DNA of 64,000 bases, taken from positions 1-64,000 of the forward strand of contig NZ_JACVVD010000020.1 in assembly GCF_014534655.1 (NCBI RefSeq). Direction: 5' to 3'. Position 1 is the first letter of the stretch. Every line of letters starts with the position of its first letter. Below the pieces are notes generated by a model. It saw nothing but the letters and a program-made list of their open reading frames with translations. It had not been told where the DNA came from and did not search any database. Made by a program: the position numbers and the translations under genes. This DNA comes from Paenibacillus sedimenti (GTDB lineage: Bacteria > Bacillota > Bacilli > Paenibacillales > NBRC-103111). Positions 1 to 8,844 of this stretch are shown here, one piece after another.

Positions 1-1
1 T

Positions 2-1024
2 TCTCAAACGGGAACTTATTCGATTTCGGGAAGCCGCTATTATACCGCTTATTCACGTTCCGACTACCTGGATATGGCCCTGTATCGGTTTATTCCCGAG
101 CAAATCATCAAGAAGCCGTTGGACAAGTTTTATGTATGGGCTTGGTTGTTTCTCTTCGCTGCCGTTGTCATTATCGGCGTTTATGCGCTTTCCACGTACA
201 AATTTATTCACAAACCGTTGATCACGCTAGTGAAGAGTTTTCGGCGCATGGAAAACGGAGACCTGGATTTCGTCATCGCCAACGAGTCCAAGTATGAGTT
301 CGGCTATTTGTTCGTCCGGTTTAACCAAATGGTCGCGAATCTCCGCTCTTTGATCGATCAAGTCTATAAACAGAAAATTATGGCCCAGCGGGCCGAACTG
401 AAGCAGCTTCAGTCGCAAATTAATCCGCATTTTCTGTTTAACAGCTTCTTTATTCTAAACACGATGGCGAAGACGGGGGACCTGGAACGGGTCGAATTAT
501 TTACAACCCAGCTTGGGGAGTACTTCCAATTTGTGACCCGGAATGCCTCCGACGAGGTTTCTCTGAAACAGGAAATTCAACATGCCAGACTGTATACCGA
601 GATCCAAAAGCTTCGATTTTCCAGAAGGGTTGCCGTACAGTTTGAAGACCTTCCATATGATTTGGAAAAGCTGCAAGTTCCGCGCCTCATCGTACAGCCG
701 ATAATCGAAAACGCTTTCGAACACAGTCTGGAGCAAATGGCGTACAATGGATGGATCGTCATCCGGTTCGATTGGAATGAAACCGAAGTCCAGATTATTG
801 TTGAAGATAACGGCAATCGTCTGACGGATGAGACCTTGCAGTATATCGAGGAATCGCTCGCGACCAACGATGAGCAAATGGAAACGACCGGGATGGTCAA
901 TATTCACCGCCGCCTGAAGATCACCTTCGGAGATCCATATGGGTTGTACGTTTCCCGAGGCGATCTTGGCGGTCTCCAGGTGATCATCCGTTTTCCCAGG
1001 AATAGGGGTGGAGAGCTTGTATAG
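2..1024 (+). CDS. YesM-type sensor histidine kinase, 5' end cut by window edge
   Basis: The frame is open to the left edge, so the N-terminus and any extracellular sensor part lie outside the window. What is visible is one membrane helix (VWAWLFLFAAVVIIGVYAL), a HAMP-like stretch, then the His_kinase motif LQSQINPHFLFNSFF (phospho-acceptor His codon at 428-430) and a GHKL ATPase with the N-box VQPIIENAFEHSL and a G-box near the end. This is the standard YesM/LytS-type layout of kinases that sense sugars or cell-wall-derived ligands at the membrane. The stop codon overlaps the start of the next gene, a YesN-type regulator, so the two form a translationally coupled two-component pair. The substrate sensed is not visible, but the neighbourhood suggests beta-glucan. 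Confidence 0.9.
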   Translation, partial: SQTGTYSISGSRYYTAYSRSDYLDMALYRFIPEQIIKKPLDKFYVWAWLFLFAAVVIIGVYALSTYKFIHKPLITLVKSFRRMENGDLDFVIANESKYEFGYLFVRFNQMVANLRSLIDQVYKQKIMAQRAELKQLQSQINPHFLFNSFFILNTMAKTGDLERVELFTTQLGEYFQFVTRNASDEVSLKQEIQHARLYTEIQKLRFSRRVAVQFEDLPYDLEKLQVPRLIVQPIIENAFEHSLEQMAYNGWIVIRFDWNETEVQIIVEDNGNRLTDETLQYIEESLATNDEQMETTGMVNIHRRLKITFGDPYGLYVSRGDLGGLQVIIRFPRNRGGELV

Positions 1025-2645
1025 AATGCTGATCGTCGACGATGAAGAAGTGATTACGGACGGACTGTTTGAAGTATTCAGCCAATTGAAATTGGGTCTT
1101 GATCTATATAAAGCGTATTCCGGAGCGGAAGCGCTCGATTGGATGAATCGAACGAGAGTGGACATCGTGTTGACCGATATCCGCATGCCCGAGATGGACG
1201 GCATCGAGCTGATGAACAACATCCGGAGTCGATGGCGGCATTGCAAAATCGTTTTTTTGACCGGATATAACGACTTTGACTATGTGTATCAGGCGATTCA
1301 GCATCCGGGAGTCAGTTATCTCTTAAAGAGCGAAGGATACGACAAAATCATCAAGGCGATAACCGATGCCATCGCTGAATTGGAAAACAGTCTGAAGTTT
1401 CAGCATCTCATCCAGCAGTCCAAAGAAAAGCTGACAGCGCTCGAAACGCTCGCCCAAGGCAACTATTTCCGGTATTTGCTGCTGGGGACGAGAGCCGTGG
1501 GACAGTTGGAGGTCGATTTCCGCCAATTGGGCATTGCGCTCGATCCTTCCTTGCCTGTGCTTGTCGCTCTTGGCGACCTGCAGCGTACAAACGGGAATGG
1601 TCTGCACCCTTCATTTGCCGAAAGCCAGGAGGCAGCGCTTGCCGTAAAATTTTTGGCGGAGTCTTTCCTAGCGGAACGCACCTCAAGTTTGGGAGTCATT
1701 GACCGTTACGGCGACCTTGTCTGGCTTATCCAGCAGAAGCCGGGCGATGGGATGGATGCAGGCGGCGCCTATCCCCATACGGTAACTTTTCTGGAGGGCC
1801 AATTCGAGCTCATGCAGCAGGCTTCCAAAGATTCATTGGGGCTGACTTTTGCCGTAACGCTTTGTGCCGACCCCTGCGACTGGAATCAGCTTTCCGCCGT
1901 CTACGACCGGATCAGAAGCCAGCAGCATATGCGGGCGGGGGACGGCGCTCAGATGGTGCAAACGATCAATGTGGAAATGATCGAGACCGCAGCCCTTTCA
2001 CGATCGCTGAGAGAAAAGGCGGAGGCATTGGCCGTCCATCTGGAGGGCGGAAGAAAAGAAGGATTTCTCGCGGTGTTGGAGATGCTGACCGAGTCGGCAT
2101 TCGGCGATCAGCGAAACGTGGGCCCCATTCTCTTGGAGCTCTATTATACGATAGCGCTCTTGCTATTTTCCTACATCAACCGGTGGGAGCTGCATGACAA
2201 GGTCGGAACAAACGGTCTGATGCAGAGAGACATGCATACTTCCTGGCAAGACAGCTTCGAGTATTTGAAAGAGACCGCGGAGACTTTATTCGATCTCAGA
2301 TTGAGCGGAGAAAAAAACAGGGCGGCCGCAACGATTGAGAAGGTCCGCTCCTATATTGAGGAGCATATCGGCGAAGACCTGTCGCTCGTACGCTTGGCCG
2401 GCGTGATTCATTTCAACCCTTCTTATTTGTCACGGCTGTTTAAACAGGAATGCGGCGTCAATTTATCCGAGTATATGGATGAAGTTCGAATGGAAAAAGC
2501 CAAAGAGCTGCTCAAACAAGACGAGCTGAAGATTGCGGAAGTGGGCGCACGTCTGGGGTACGAAACTCACCATTCTTTTACCCGTTTTTTCAAGAAGTCA
2601 ACCGGTGTGACTCCGATCGAATATCGGGAAAGCTTGAGGAAATAG
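1017..2645 (+). CDS. YesN-type response regulator, receiver + AraC HTH
   Basis: N-terminal CheY-like receiver (YRMLIVDDEE, phospho-acceptor Asp in IVLTDIRMPEMDG, Lys in LLKSEG), a long middle region and a C-terminal AraC/XylS double helix-turn-helix (about the last 100 residues, from SYIEEHIGEDLSLVRLAG). It overlaps the kinase by 8 bases. A GTG at 1008 and an ATG at 1026 are alternative starts. I prefer the TTG at 1017 because it gives the family's typical N-terminus M-Y-R-M-L-I-V-D-D and follows AGGGGTGG. Known YesN regulators switch on sugar transporter and glycosidase operons. The probable target is a downstream gene, but the first ORF after it is truncated (see 2661). Confidence 0.9.
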   Translation: MYRMLIVDDEEVITDGLFEVFSQLKLGLDLYKAYSGAEALDWMNRTRVDIVLTDIRMPEMDGIELMNNIRSRWRHCKIVFLTGYNDFDYVYQAIQHPGVSYLLKSEGYDKIIKAITDAIAELENSLKFQHLIQQSKEKLTALETLAQGNYFRYLLLGTRAVGQLEVDFRQLGIALDPSLPVLVALGDLQRTNGNGLHPSFAESQEAALAVKFLAESFLAERTSSLGVIDRYGDLVWLIQQKPGDGMDAGGAYPHTVTFLEGQFELMQQASKDSLGLTFAVTLCADPCDWNQLSAVYDRIRSQQHMRAGDGAQMVQTINVEMIETAALSRSLREKAEALAVHLEGGRKEGFLAVLEMLTESAFGDQRNVGPILLELYYTIALLLFSYINRWELHDKVGTNGLMQRDMHTSWQDSFEYLKETAETLFDLRLSGEKNRAAATIEKVRSYIEEHIGEDLSLVRLAGVIHFNPSYLSRLFKQECGVNLSEYMDEVRMEKAKELLKQDELKIAEVGARLGYETHHSFTRFFKKSTGVTPIEYRESLRK

Positions 2646-2660
2646 CGAGGAGGGATAGCG

Positions 2661-2804
2661 ATGGAGAACGTAACGATAGATGCGGCAGCTATCCAACCCG
2701 GAGGAGTCAATCAATTGCTATTCGAGACGGAGCGCCAAGGCATCATGCTTCGTTGCGAGGGCTGCTATGCGTATAAGGTTATTATTATTTGTTTTTTGCA
2801 CTAG
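2661..2804 (+). pseudogene. Truncated 5' stub of a gene behind the YesM/YesN pair
   Basis: A strong ribosome binding site (GAGGAGGG, 2647-2654) sits just before an ATG 15 bases after the regulator stop. The reading frame runs only 47 codons before ending in KVIIICFLH-stop. The first 39 or so residues (MENVTIDAAAIQPGG...) look like a normal soluble protein start. Then composition changes abruptly to AT-rich DNA near 2778, which suggests a deletion junction. I do not recognise the family; a glycoside hydrolase or oxidoreductase would fit the operon position, but that is inference from context only. Confidence 0.55.
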
Positions 2805-2913
2805 CGTTGCATAAAACATTAAAATCAAAGAGTTGATCTCCCCTTAAAGGTAGCTCTGTCCATTTGGTCTTTGTTCATCCATTTGAAAAATGTTTCTATC
2901 GCCCAGTATGCGA

Positions 2914-2947
2914 ATGGCTGCCGATGAATGATTTCATCGGCAGCCAT
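2914..2947. terminator. Perfect 15-bp stem hairpin with 4-base loop
   Basis: ATGGCTGCCGATGAA and its exact reverse complement are separated by TGAT. There is no clear U-run on either side, so it is not a classical intrinsic terminator. It lies in the otherwise empty 2805-3057 stretch between the truncated stub and the 3' end of the minus-strand lichenase. It could stop convergent transcription or be a mobile-element remnant. Confidence 0.5.
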
Positions 2948-3057
2948 TATGTTGTACGCCCGGCATGGGCCATCTATATGATGAAAGTCCGGCGGATACT
3001 CGCAAACGCTTACAAAAAGCTGGCATGATAGATGACTTTTTCAGTGTCAAGTTATTA

Positions 3058-3771
3058 TTAATTGCTCGTATACTTTACCCAATCGTAGTAAGCAGATAGA
3101 GGATTTTTACCGTCATAACTCCCAAGCCAGGAATCCACTCCCGTGCCATTCCATATATTCATCATGATTTTGCCCGGTGTCTTTGGAATGTTGGAGGTGG
3201 CTGTATGCTTCAAAACGCCATCCACATACCATTTAATAGAGCCTGCCTGCCAATCGAACGCGTACGTATGAAATCCTTGAGAAGCATCGAAGCCGAGGTC
3301 AACGACCTTCTCATGGCCGCCCACACCATTCGTGAAGTAATTAAACTGCACTTTCGTTGTATCCTTGCCAAGGAATTCGATGTCGATCTCATCCCACTGG
3401 GTACCATCGCTCGGACCGGTATAAGTGAAGAATGAGGAGACAATACCCACATTCTTGGCAGGCTTCATGTTGACCTCATATTTACCATAGCCGTATTTGT
3501 TCGTGGAACGGTATTCGCCACAATCGAATTTGTTGTAAGATGGACTGGTAATCTTTAGTTCCAATTGTCCGCTGCTGGTGAAATTGGCATTATTTGCTCT
3601 CCATGTACAATTAAACATGGAACCGTTGGAGTAATTATTTGCTTTTTCCCAGGTGCTTGGATTGTGATAAGTGAGCGGCTCCCAGAACACCCACGCTGCT
3701 GATGCGGACGTTACCAGACTAAGCGATAAAATCACTCCGATAAGTGCAAGCATCCATTTCTTCTTCTTCAT
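3058..3771 (-). CDS. bglS: Secreted GH16 lichenase (beta-1,3-1,4-glucanase)
   Basis: 237 residues: a Sec signal peptide (MKKKKWMLALIGVILSLSLV, cleavage after ASA near residue 25) and a single GH16 jelly-roll. The catalytic motif DEIDIEF is present (nucleophile E128, helper D130, acid/base E132), with the typical lichenase features WEKANNYSNG, FDCGEYRST and the C-terminal YDWVKYTSN. Length and sequence match Bacillus/Paenibacillus licheninases (EC 3.2.1.73), which cut beta-1,4 bonds next to beta-1,3 bonds in lichenan and cereal beta-glucan. AGGAGGT stands 7 bases before the ATG. A near-perfect cre site lies about 60 bp upstream, so CcpA control is likely. It is transcribed away from the SLH-laminarinase gene. 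Confidence 0.95.
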   Translation of the reverse strand: MKKKKWMLALIGVILSLSLVTSASAAWVFWEPLTYHNPSTWEKANNYSNGSMFNCTWRANNANFTSSGQLELKITSPSYNKFDCGEYRSTNKYGYGKYEVNMKPAKNVGIVSSFFTYTGPSDGTQWDEIDIEFLGKDTTKVQFNYFTNGVGGHEKVVDLGFDASQGFHTYAFDWQAGSIKWYVDGVLKHTATSNIPKTPGKIMMNIWNGTGVDSWLGSYDGKNPLSAYYDWVKYTSN

Positions 3772-3830
3772 AAACCTACCTCCTGCATTATAGTGTTTTG
3801 TTACGTCTCAATGTTATCAGGGTCCTCAAA

Positions 3831-3844
3831 TGTAAGCGATACCA
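3831..3844. promoter_or_regulatory. Catabolite-responsive element (cre) upstream of lichenase
   Basis: TGTAAGCGATACCA matches the CcpA consensus TGWNANCGNTNWCA with a single mismatch. It lies in the divergent region between the lichenase start (3771) and the SLH-laminarinase (4260), closest to the lichenase. Catabolite repression of Bacillus lichenase genes is known; binding here is inferred. Confidence 0.6.
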
Positions 3845-3978
3845 ATTTCTTAATATTAATACCAAGATGATAACCTAATTCATTAGAAGTTTAGTGATTA
3901 TCTAATTATTAACCAGCTATTATATTGTGGATACAAGTTAGTGATTGATTACATAGCGGAAGGGAAGGCTGATGAAAA

Positions 3979-4149
3979 ATGAAAAGAGCGCTTGTTGTGG
4001 GTGCAAATAAGGGTCAAATCAGCCAAATTCAGCTGTTTCTCTCGATGAAGTTCTACAATGATTACAAGGCCTTTCAAACAAAAGTACCAAAAAAGTTTGA
4101 AGTAGGACTTGGGTTGATAGGCAACAAGTTACGACTCCACATTGAATAA
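3979..4149 (+). CDS. Possible 56-residue protein, unknown
   Basis: ATG 3979 to TAA 4149 (MKRALVVGANKGQISQIQ...). The first residues resemble the start of an NAD-binding or short-chain dehydrogenase fold, but nothing follows to support that. There is only a weak purine-rich stretch (GGAAGGG) upstream. It could be a decayed gene or chance. The surrounding 3845-4240 has no other convincing gene and probably carries the promoter of the next gene. Confidence 0.25.
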   Translation: MKRALVVGANKGQISQIQLFLSMKFYNDYKAFQTKVPKKFEVGLGLIGNKLRLHIE

Positions 4150-4259
4150 TTGTTATTCAGATTAATGATTTGGTATTTCTGGCAGCAAGGGGCAAGCCTA
4201 TAATGGAAACAGCCCGCAGCAGCCAGCTTTACCAACTTTTGTTATTAGGAGGAGTCAAC

Positions 4260-7200
4260 GTGTACAGGAAAGTATGTTCTACACTTTTAAGCATTAGTCT
4301 TATTGTCCCTTTCTTCTCGCCGACAGCGGTTTTGGCAACTTCTGTAGAAGCAAAGCCATCGTCTGCGGCTATTAATTTCGTGGATATGAATGGCCATTGG
4401 GCAAATTCTGCTGTTGCTAAATTTGCCCATGCAGGTATTGTAACCGGTTACGACGATCAAGCGTTTCATCCGGATGAGCCTGTAACACGCGCTGAATTTG
4501 TCACATTCCTTAACCGTGTGTTCCGGTATGAGGGGAATGGGCCGTCATCGTTTACGGATGTAAAACCTTCTGATTGGTATATGGATTCCGTATCCAAAGC
4601 CACACAGGCAGGACTAATTGAAGGGTATCCGGATGGGAGGTTTCTTCCGAATGAGCGGATTCTGCGACAGGATGCCGTACTTTTGCTAACTCGGGCTTTT
4701 CAAATCAGCAGCGATACCCATGATTCGATATCGCGGTTCCACGATGCTGCAGAAATCGACGATTATGCCCAATCAGCAATGGCCAGTTTAATCTCGGCGG
4801 GATATTTAACAGGGGGCGACGGGCAAAGTTTGCAGCCAAAACGCGCCATTACACGTGCTGAGACTGTAGAATTGCTCAATCGCATAATTGGTTGGATGAG
4901 CCCGGATTTTGGCGATATCAAGACGAGCGAAATTAATGGAAATGTGATCGTTAATAGGCCTGGAACGAAGCTGCAAGATGTGAAAATTGACGGAAATCTT
5001 TATGTTGCGGAAGGCGTAGGTGAAGGGGAGGTTACGTTCGGCAACATTATGGTTGCTGGCGACACCCTTATTAAGGGGGGCGGAGCACATTCCGTCATTT
5101 TTAATAAGTCACTGCTGTCTCGAGTGGTACTGAGCAAGAAGAATAATCTTGTAAGGGTAGCTTTAAACGACAGCTCTTCGGCTAACGTCGTCGAGGTCAA
5201 TCATCCATCTATTGTGGAATTGTCTTCAGGTTCTACGGTGAAGGAAGTGCGAATCGGGGAAGCGGCGTATGGCTCCAAGATCGTGAACAAAGGCACGATT
5301 GGCCATCTGAAAGTAGGTGCTGACGGCGTTACGGTTAACGGTCAACCGGTGAGCAAGGGCGATGATCTTAAATTGCCCGAAAAACCTGGAGTGGTGCCTG
5401 GTTCGCCATCTGGCTCGTCCAGCTCATCCAGCAATTCTTCGCAAGACGACCCATGGCAATTAGTTTGGAACGACGAGTTTAACGGCAGTACGGTCGATGC
5501 GGGCAAATGGAATGTTCAGGACACAGGCACAGTTTACAATAATGAGTTGGAATATTACAGTCCTAACAACGTAAGCCTAGCGAAAGACGGCGACAAAAAT
5601 GTACTTGTTCTAGAGGCAAAAAAAGAATCTCACTCGGGCCGCAACTATACGTCGGGCAAGCTGACATCTCAAAAGAAAGGCGATTGGACGTATGGAAAGT
5701 TCGAAGTGCGTGCCAAACTGCCTGTTCAGCAAGGCATGTGGCCAGCCATCTGGATGATGCCTACGGATGAACACAACCAATATGGACCATGGCCAGGCTC
5801 CGGCGAAATAGACATCATGGAGCTTACAGGGCCGGTTGAGACCGATCCCGCTAATGCGGATGTGTACCCGAGGAGGGTCCAAGGCACCATTCACTACGGT
5901 AATCCTCACGAGCAGCAATATAATCATTATTTACTGCCTCAAGGACAGACGTTTGCCGACGATTATCATGTGTTTTCGGTGGAATGGCTGCCCGGGAAAA
6001 TCAGTTGGTTTGTGGATGGACATAAGTTCCATGAAACTAGTGATTGGGGTTCAAGGGGTGACGGGCAAGCGGAATATTATACGTATCCTGCGCCATTTGA
6101 CCGGCCTTTTTATATGATTTTGAATCTGGCCGTCGGCGGCGATATGCCGGGAAATCCGAAGGGCGATTTTAATTCTGATAAAATGTATGTCGATTACGTC
6201 CGCGTTTATAAATACAATGATTTGGACAAATGGCCCGACGTGACCGGCAAGCGTCCTGAGTCCTCCGGTAACAGTACACCTCAGCGTGCTCCGATGCCGG
6301 ACGGAAATCAAATTTGGAACCATAAATTCGATGGGGGCACCGACAACAGCGGCGTTCCGCTTATGTGGCAGTTCCTTAAGAACGTCAATGGAGATGGAAA
6401 TGTCAGTATCGTCCAAGATCCTGTAAAGGGAAAAGCGGCAAAAGTCGAAGTCACGAATGCAGGCGACCAGCTGTATTCGATTCAACTTACGCAAATGCCC
6501 CTCATGTTGGAAAAAGGGAAAGCCTATGAGGTGACGTTTGACGCCAAGGCAGAAGCGCCTCGTTCGATCATGTCCAAGCTGACGCAATATCAGGGAAGCT
6601 GGACGGCTTATTCGGGAGAGGTTACCAAACAACTCACCGATCAATGGGAAACCTACCGTTACTCCTTCAATATGAAGAGTAAGTCCGATAATAACGCCCG
6701 ATTTGAGTTCAATCTCGGTAAGACATCTACAGCGAGTGCTTATTTTACAAACGTAAAGGTGGTTGAGATTCCGTGGATTCCGGAACCGCAAGAGGAACGG
6801 AAGCCTCTTAGCGACGGCAATCTGATATTTAACGGCGGATTCGATCAGGGCAGCGATAGAATGGCATTCTGGAATCTTACAAAAGATGCCGGGGCAGTTG
6901 CGTCGGCTTCGGTAAGCAACGACCTTGTGCAGTCCACTTACATGATGGATCGTAAGCTGAATGTAACCGCATCAAATGGCGGTACCGTTACGGAGAGTGT
7001 TTATCTGTCGCAATCGGGACTTGTGCTGTCCAAAGGAGCTGCGTATACGTTAACGTTTGATGCTAAGGCAGAGCACAACCGTTCGATTGGGATCGGCCTC
7101 GAAACGGGAGTGAGCAGCGGTGTAACCATCACGGGTGGGTCGACCGTGAATCTGACTAATGCCATGACTACTTATACCAAACATTTTACGGTCAATGAAA

Positions 7201-8624
7201 CGAACGATGATTCTACCTTGAAGTTTCTGTTAGGCGGCGACAAGGGGACATTCGTATTGGATAATGTGCGTTTGATAAAACGTAACAATCCTCCAACAGT
7301 GAATGATTATGCTCATATTCCGGCAGACCAATATTGGGAAATGCAAGGGACAACGTTGGTTGCAAGCGGGGAGGGCGGCAAAGAAGTTACAGGGATGTCC
7401 CCAGGCAATTACGCCGATTACAAAATCAGCATCGTACAGCCGGGACGTTACGTTCCTTCGGTAAGGGTCTCAAGCGTCGAAGACGACTCCGTATTGAATT
7501 TTACGGTTCTGGACGAATCCTTGCATGCAGTGAAAACGGCCTCGGTTGCCGTTGGCAACACTGAAGACGGGCAATCGTATAAAACGATTTATCTCGAACC
7601 GTTTGATCTGCAAGCGGGAACCTATTACTTGCGTTTGAGCGGGCAGGATTATGACACCGTATGGATCGACCTCTCCCGGGAAATGATCCAAAACGGGGAC
7701 TTCAGCAGTAAGGATACAAACGGATGGACACTGCTGAAAAACTCCGTAGACCCGGGCGTGCAAGCCTCCACAATGTCCGCGGCCAAAGGCGAATTAAGCG
7801 TGAACATTGGAGGACCGGGCGCGAACGATTGGGATGTCCAGGTCAAACAAGCCGTTAACAAGGCGCTTATGAAAGGAAAAACATACCGCTTGAGTTTCGA
7901 CGCTTCAGCCTCAGTTCCGCGGAATATGAAGGGAGTGGCGCAGCTTAACGGAGCGCCGTATACGAATTATATGGAACAAACCGTTAGTCTGGCCACCTAT
8001 AAACAGCATTTCGAGAAAGTATTCTCAATGACAGCCGATGATCCGGATGCTGTGTTTCAGTTCAGTTTAGGCAAGCTCGGCGATATTTCTGTCTCTCATT
8101 CCGTATATCTGGACAATGTTTCCCTGGTGCAGATTATGTCTCAAAAAGCGAATTTGTTTCCGAATGGCGATTTCTCTTCCGGTATAACGGGTTGGACAAT
8201 ATTCTCGCAAGATACCGGTCAGCTTGCCATCTCAAATGACAACGGGGCGCTTAGGGCAGATGTCGGTACAGTTGGAACAGAATCATGGCATCGCCAAGTT
8301 TACTACGAGGGAATCGGTTACAAGAATGGCAACCAATACACGCTCTCATTCAAGGCGCGTTCGACAATACCGCGCAAGATGAACATTAGTATCGGTTGGA
8401 TTGATGCCGCACACAACTACGAATGGCATGGCTATGGCAGTAAAATTATTGATTTGGGCACGGCCGATCAGACCTATACGTTTACCTTTGTTGATGACAA
8501 GGATACTACGGACAAAGGACGGGTGAGCTTCGAGCTTGGCCATATTGCCGGGGGTAATGCCGGAAACTTAAGCGTATTTATCGACGACATTTTCTTAGTC
8601 AATGATGGCGCGATTGCCCCTTAA
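4260..8624 (+). CDS. SLH-anchored GH16 beta-1,3-glucanase with CBM4/CBM6 modules
   Basis: The start is the GTG at 4260, right after TAGGAGGAG, which gives a clean signal peptide (VYRKVCSTLLSISLIVPFF). An in-frame upstream ATG at 4170 lacks a ribosome site. Domains in order (about 1454 residues): three SLH repeats (39-89, 98-148, 160-210) for S-layer/wall-polymer anchoring; a repetitive beta-solenoid-like spacer (216-364); a Ser/Gly linker; GH16 (398-652) with E516-I-D518-I-M-E521; two CBM4_9-like modules (677-837, 849-1009); a CBM6-like module (1014-1137); two more CBM4_9-like modules (1141-1290, 1297-1454). The GSGEIDIMELTG motif and WQLVWNDEFNG start are typical of laminarinases. It would hold beta-1,3-glucan at the cell surface and feed oligomers to the importer that follows. 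Confidence 0.93.
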   Translation: MYRKVCSTLLSISLIVPFFSPTAVLATSVEAKPSSAAINFVDMNGHWANSAVAKFAHAGIVTGYDDQAFHPDEPVTRAEFVTFLNRVFRYEGNGPSSFTDVKPSDWYMDSVSKATQAGLIEGYPDGRFLPNERILRQDAVLLLTRAFQISSDTHDSISRFHDAAEIDDYAQSAMASLISAGYLTGGDGQSLQPKRAITRAETVELLNRIIGWMSPDFGDIKTSEINGNVIVNRPGTKLQDVKIDGNLYVAEGVGEGEVTFGNIMVAGDTLIKGGGAHSVIFNKSLLSRVVLSKKNNLVRVALNDSSSANVVEVNHPSIVELSSGSTVKEVRIGEAAYGSKIVNKGTIGHLKVGADGVTVNGQPVSKGDDLKLPEKPGVVPGSPSGSSSSSSNSSQDDPWQLVWNDEFNGSTVDAGKWNVQDTGTVYNNELEYYSPNNVSLAKDGDKNVLVLEAKKESHSGRNYTSGKLTSQKKGDWTYGKFEVRAKLPVQQGMWPAIWMMPTDEHNQYGPWPGSGEIDIMELTGPVETDPANADVYPRRVQGTIHYGNPHEQQYNHYLLPQGQTFADDYHVFSVEWLPGKISWFVDGHKFHETSDWGSRGDGQAEYYTYPAPFDRPFYMILNLAVGGDMPGNPKGDFNSDKMYVDYVRVYKYNDLDKWPDVTGKRPESSGNSTPQRAPMPDGNQIWNHKFDGGTDNSGVPLMWQFLKNVNGDGNVSIVQDPVKGKAAKVEVTNAGDQLYSIQLTQMPLMLEKGKAYEVTFDAKAEAPRSIMSKLTQYQGSWTAYSGEVTKQLTDQWETYRYSFNMKSKSDNNARFEFNLGKTSTASAYFTNVKVVEIPWIPEPQEERKPLSDGNLIFNGGFDQGSDRMAFWNLTKDAGAVASASVSNDLVQSTYMMDRKLNVTASNGGTVTESVYLSQSGLVLSKGAAYTLTFDAKAEHNRSIGIGLETGVSSGVTITGGSTVNLTNAMTTYTKHFTVNETNDDSTLKFLLGGDKGTFVLDNVRLIKRNNPPTVNDYAHIPADQYWEMQGTTLVASGEGGKEVTGMSPGNYADYKISIVQPGRYVPSVRVSSVEDDSVLNFTVLDESLHAVKTASVAVGNTEDGQSYKTIYLEPFDLQAGTYYLRLSGQDYDTVWIDLSREMIQNGDFSSKDTNGWTLLKNSVDPGVQASTMSAAKGELSVNIGGPGANDWDVQVKQAVNKALMKGKTYRLSFDASASVPRNMKGVAQLNGAPYTNYMEQTVSLATYKQHFEKVFSMTADDPDAVFQFSLGKLGDISVSHSVYLDNVSLVQIMSQKANLFPNGDFSSGITGWTIFSQDTGQLAISNDNGALRADVGTVGTESWHRQVYYEGIGYKNGNQYTLSFKARSTIPRKMNISIGWIDAAHNYEWHGYGSKIIDLGTADQTYTFTFVDDKDTTDKGRVSFELGHIAGGNAGNLSVFIDDIFLVNDGAIAP

Positions 8625-8637
8625 TTTCGAAGGAAAC

Positions 8638-8699
8638 GCGAGAGAGTCGGAAGGTTGCGCAATGTTCATTGCGAATCCGGAGACTCTCTCCGTTTTTTA
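8638..8699 (+). terminator. Intrinsic terminator after SLH-laminarinase
   Basis: GAGAGAGTC (8640-8648) pairs with GACTCTCTC (8682-8690), with an inner arm (TTGCGCAATG / CATTGCGAA), followed by a T-run (8693-8698). Confidence 0.85.
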
Positions 8700-8782
8700 T
8701 TCATTTATCTGTGAATAACCAGATGTTGTTTTTTTGTTATCGATGCTGTCGATTTGTTATTTAAGGCCTGTTCTTTCAAATC

Positions 8783-8814
8783 TATAATAAAGGTGTAACA
8801 ACGGTACCGGTTAC
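8783..8814 (+). promoter_or_regulatory. Promoter -10 and palindromic operator candidate before the glucan importer
   Basis: A TATAAT hexamer (8783-8788) has no good -35. Just downstream, 8795-8814 reads GTAAC-AAC-GGTACC-G-GTTAC, an imperfect palindrome centred on GGTACC and placed where a repressor or activator would act on initiation. The protein that binds it is unknown; the shape resembles LacI-family operators. Confidence 0.4.
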
Positions 8815-8844
8815 TTACTACACATTTATTTAGGGGGACTTTCC

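Noticed and set aside
497..1246. Long minus-strand frames over the first YesM/YesN genes
   Set aside because: They are antisense shadows of two clear genes, with no ribosome sites or family motifs.
6051..6791. 246-codon minus frame inside the laminarinase gene
   Set aside because: Shadow of the GH16/CBM coding sequence; residue make-up is atypical and nothing is recognisable.
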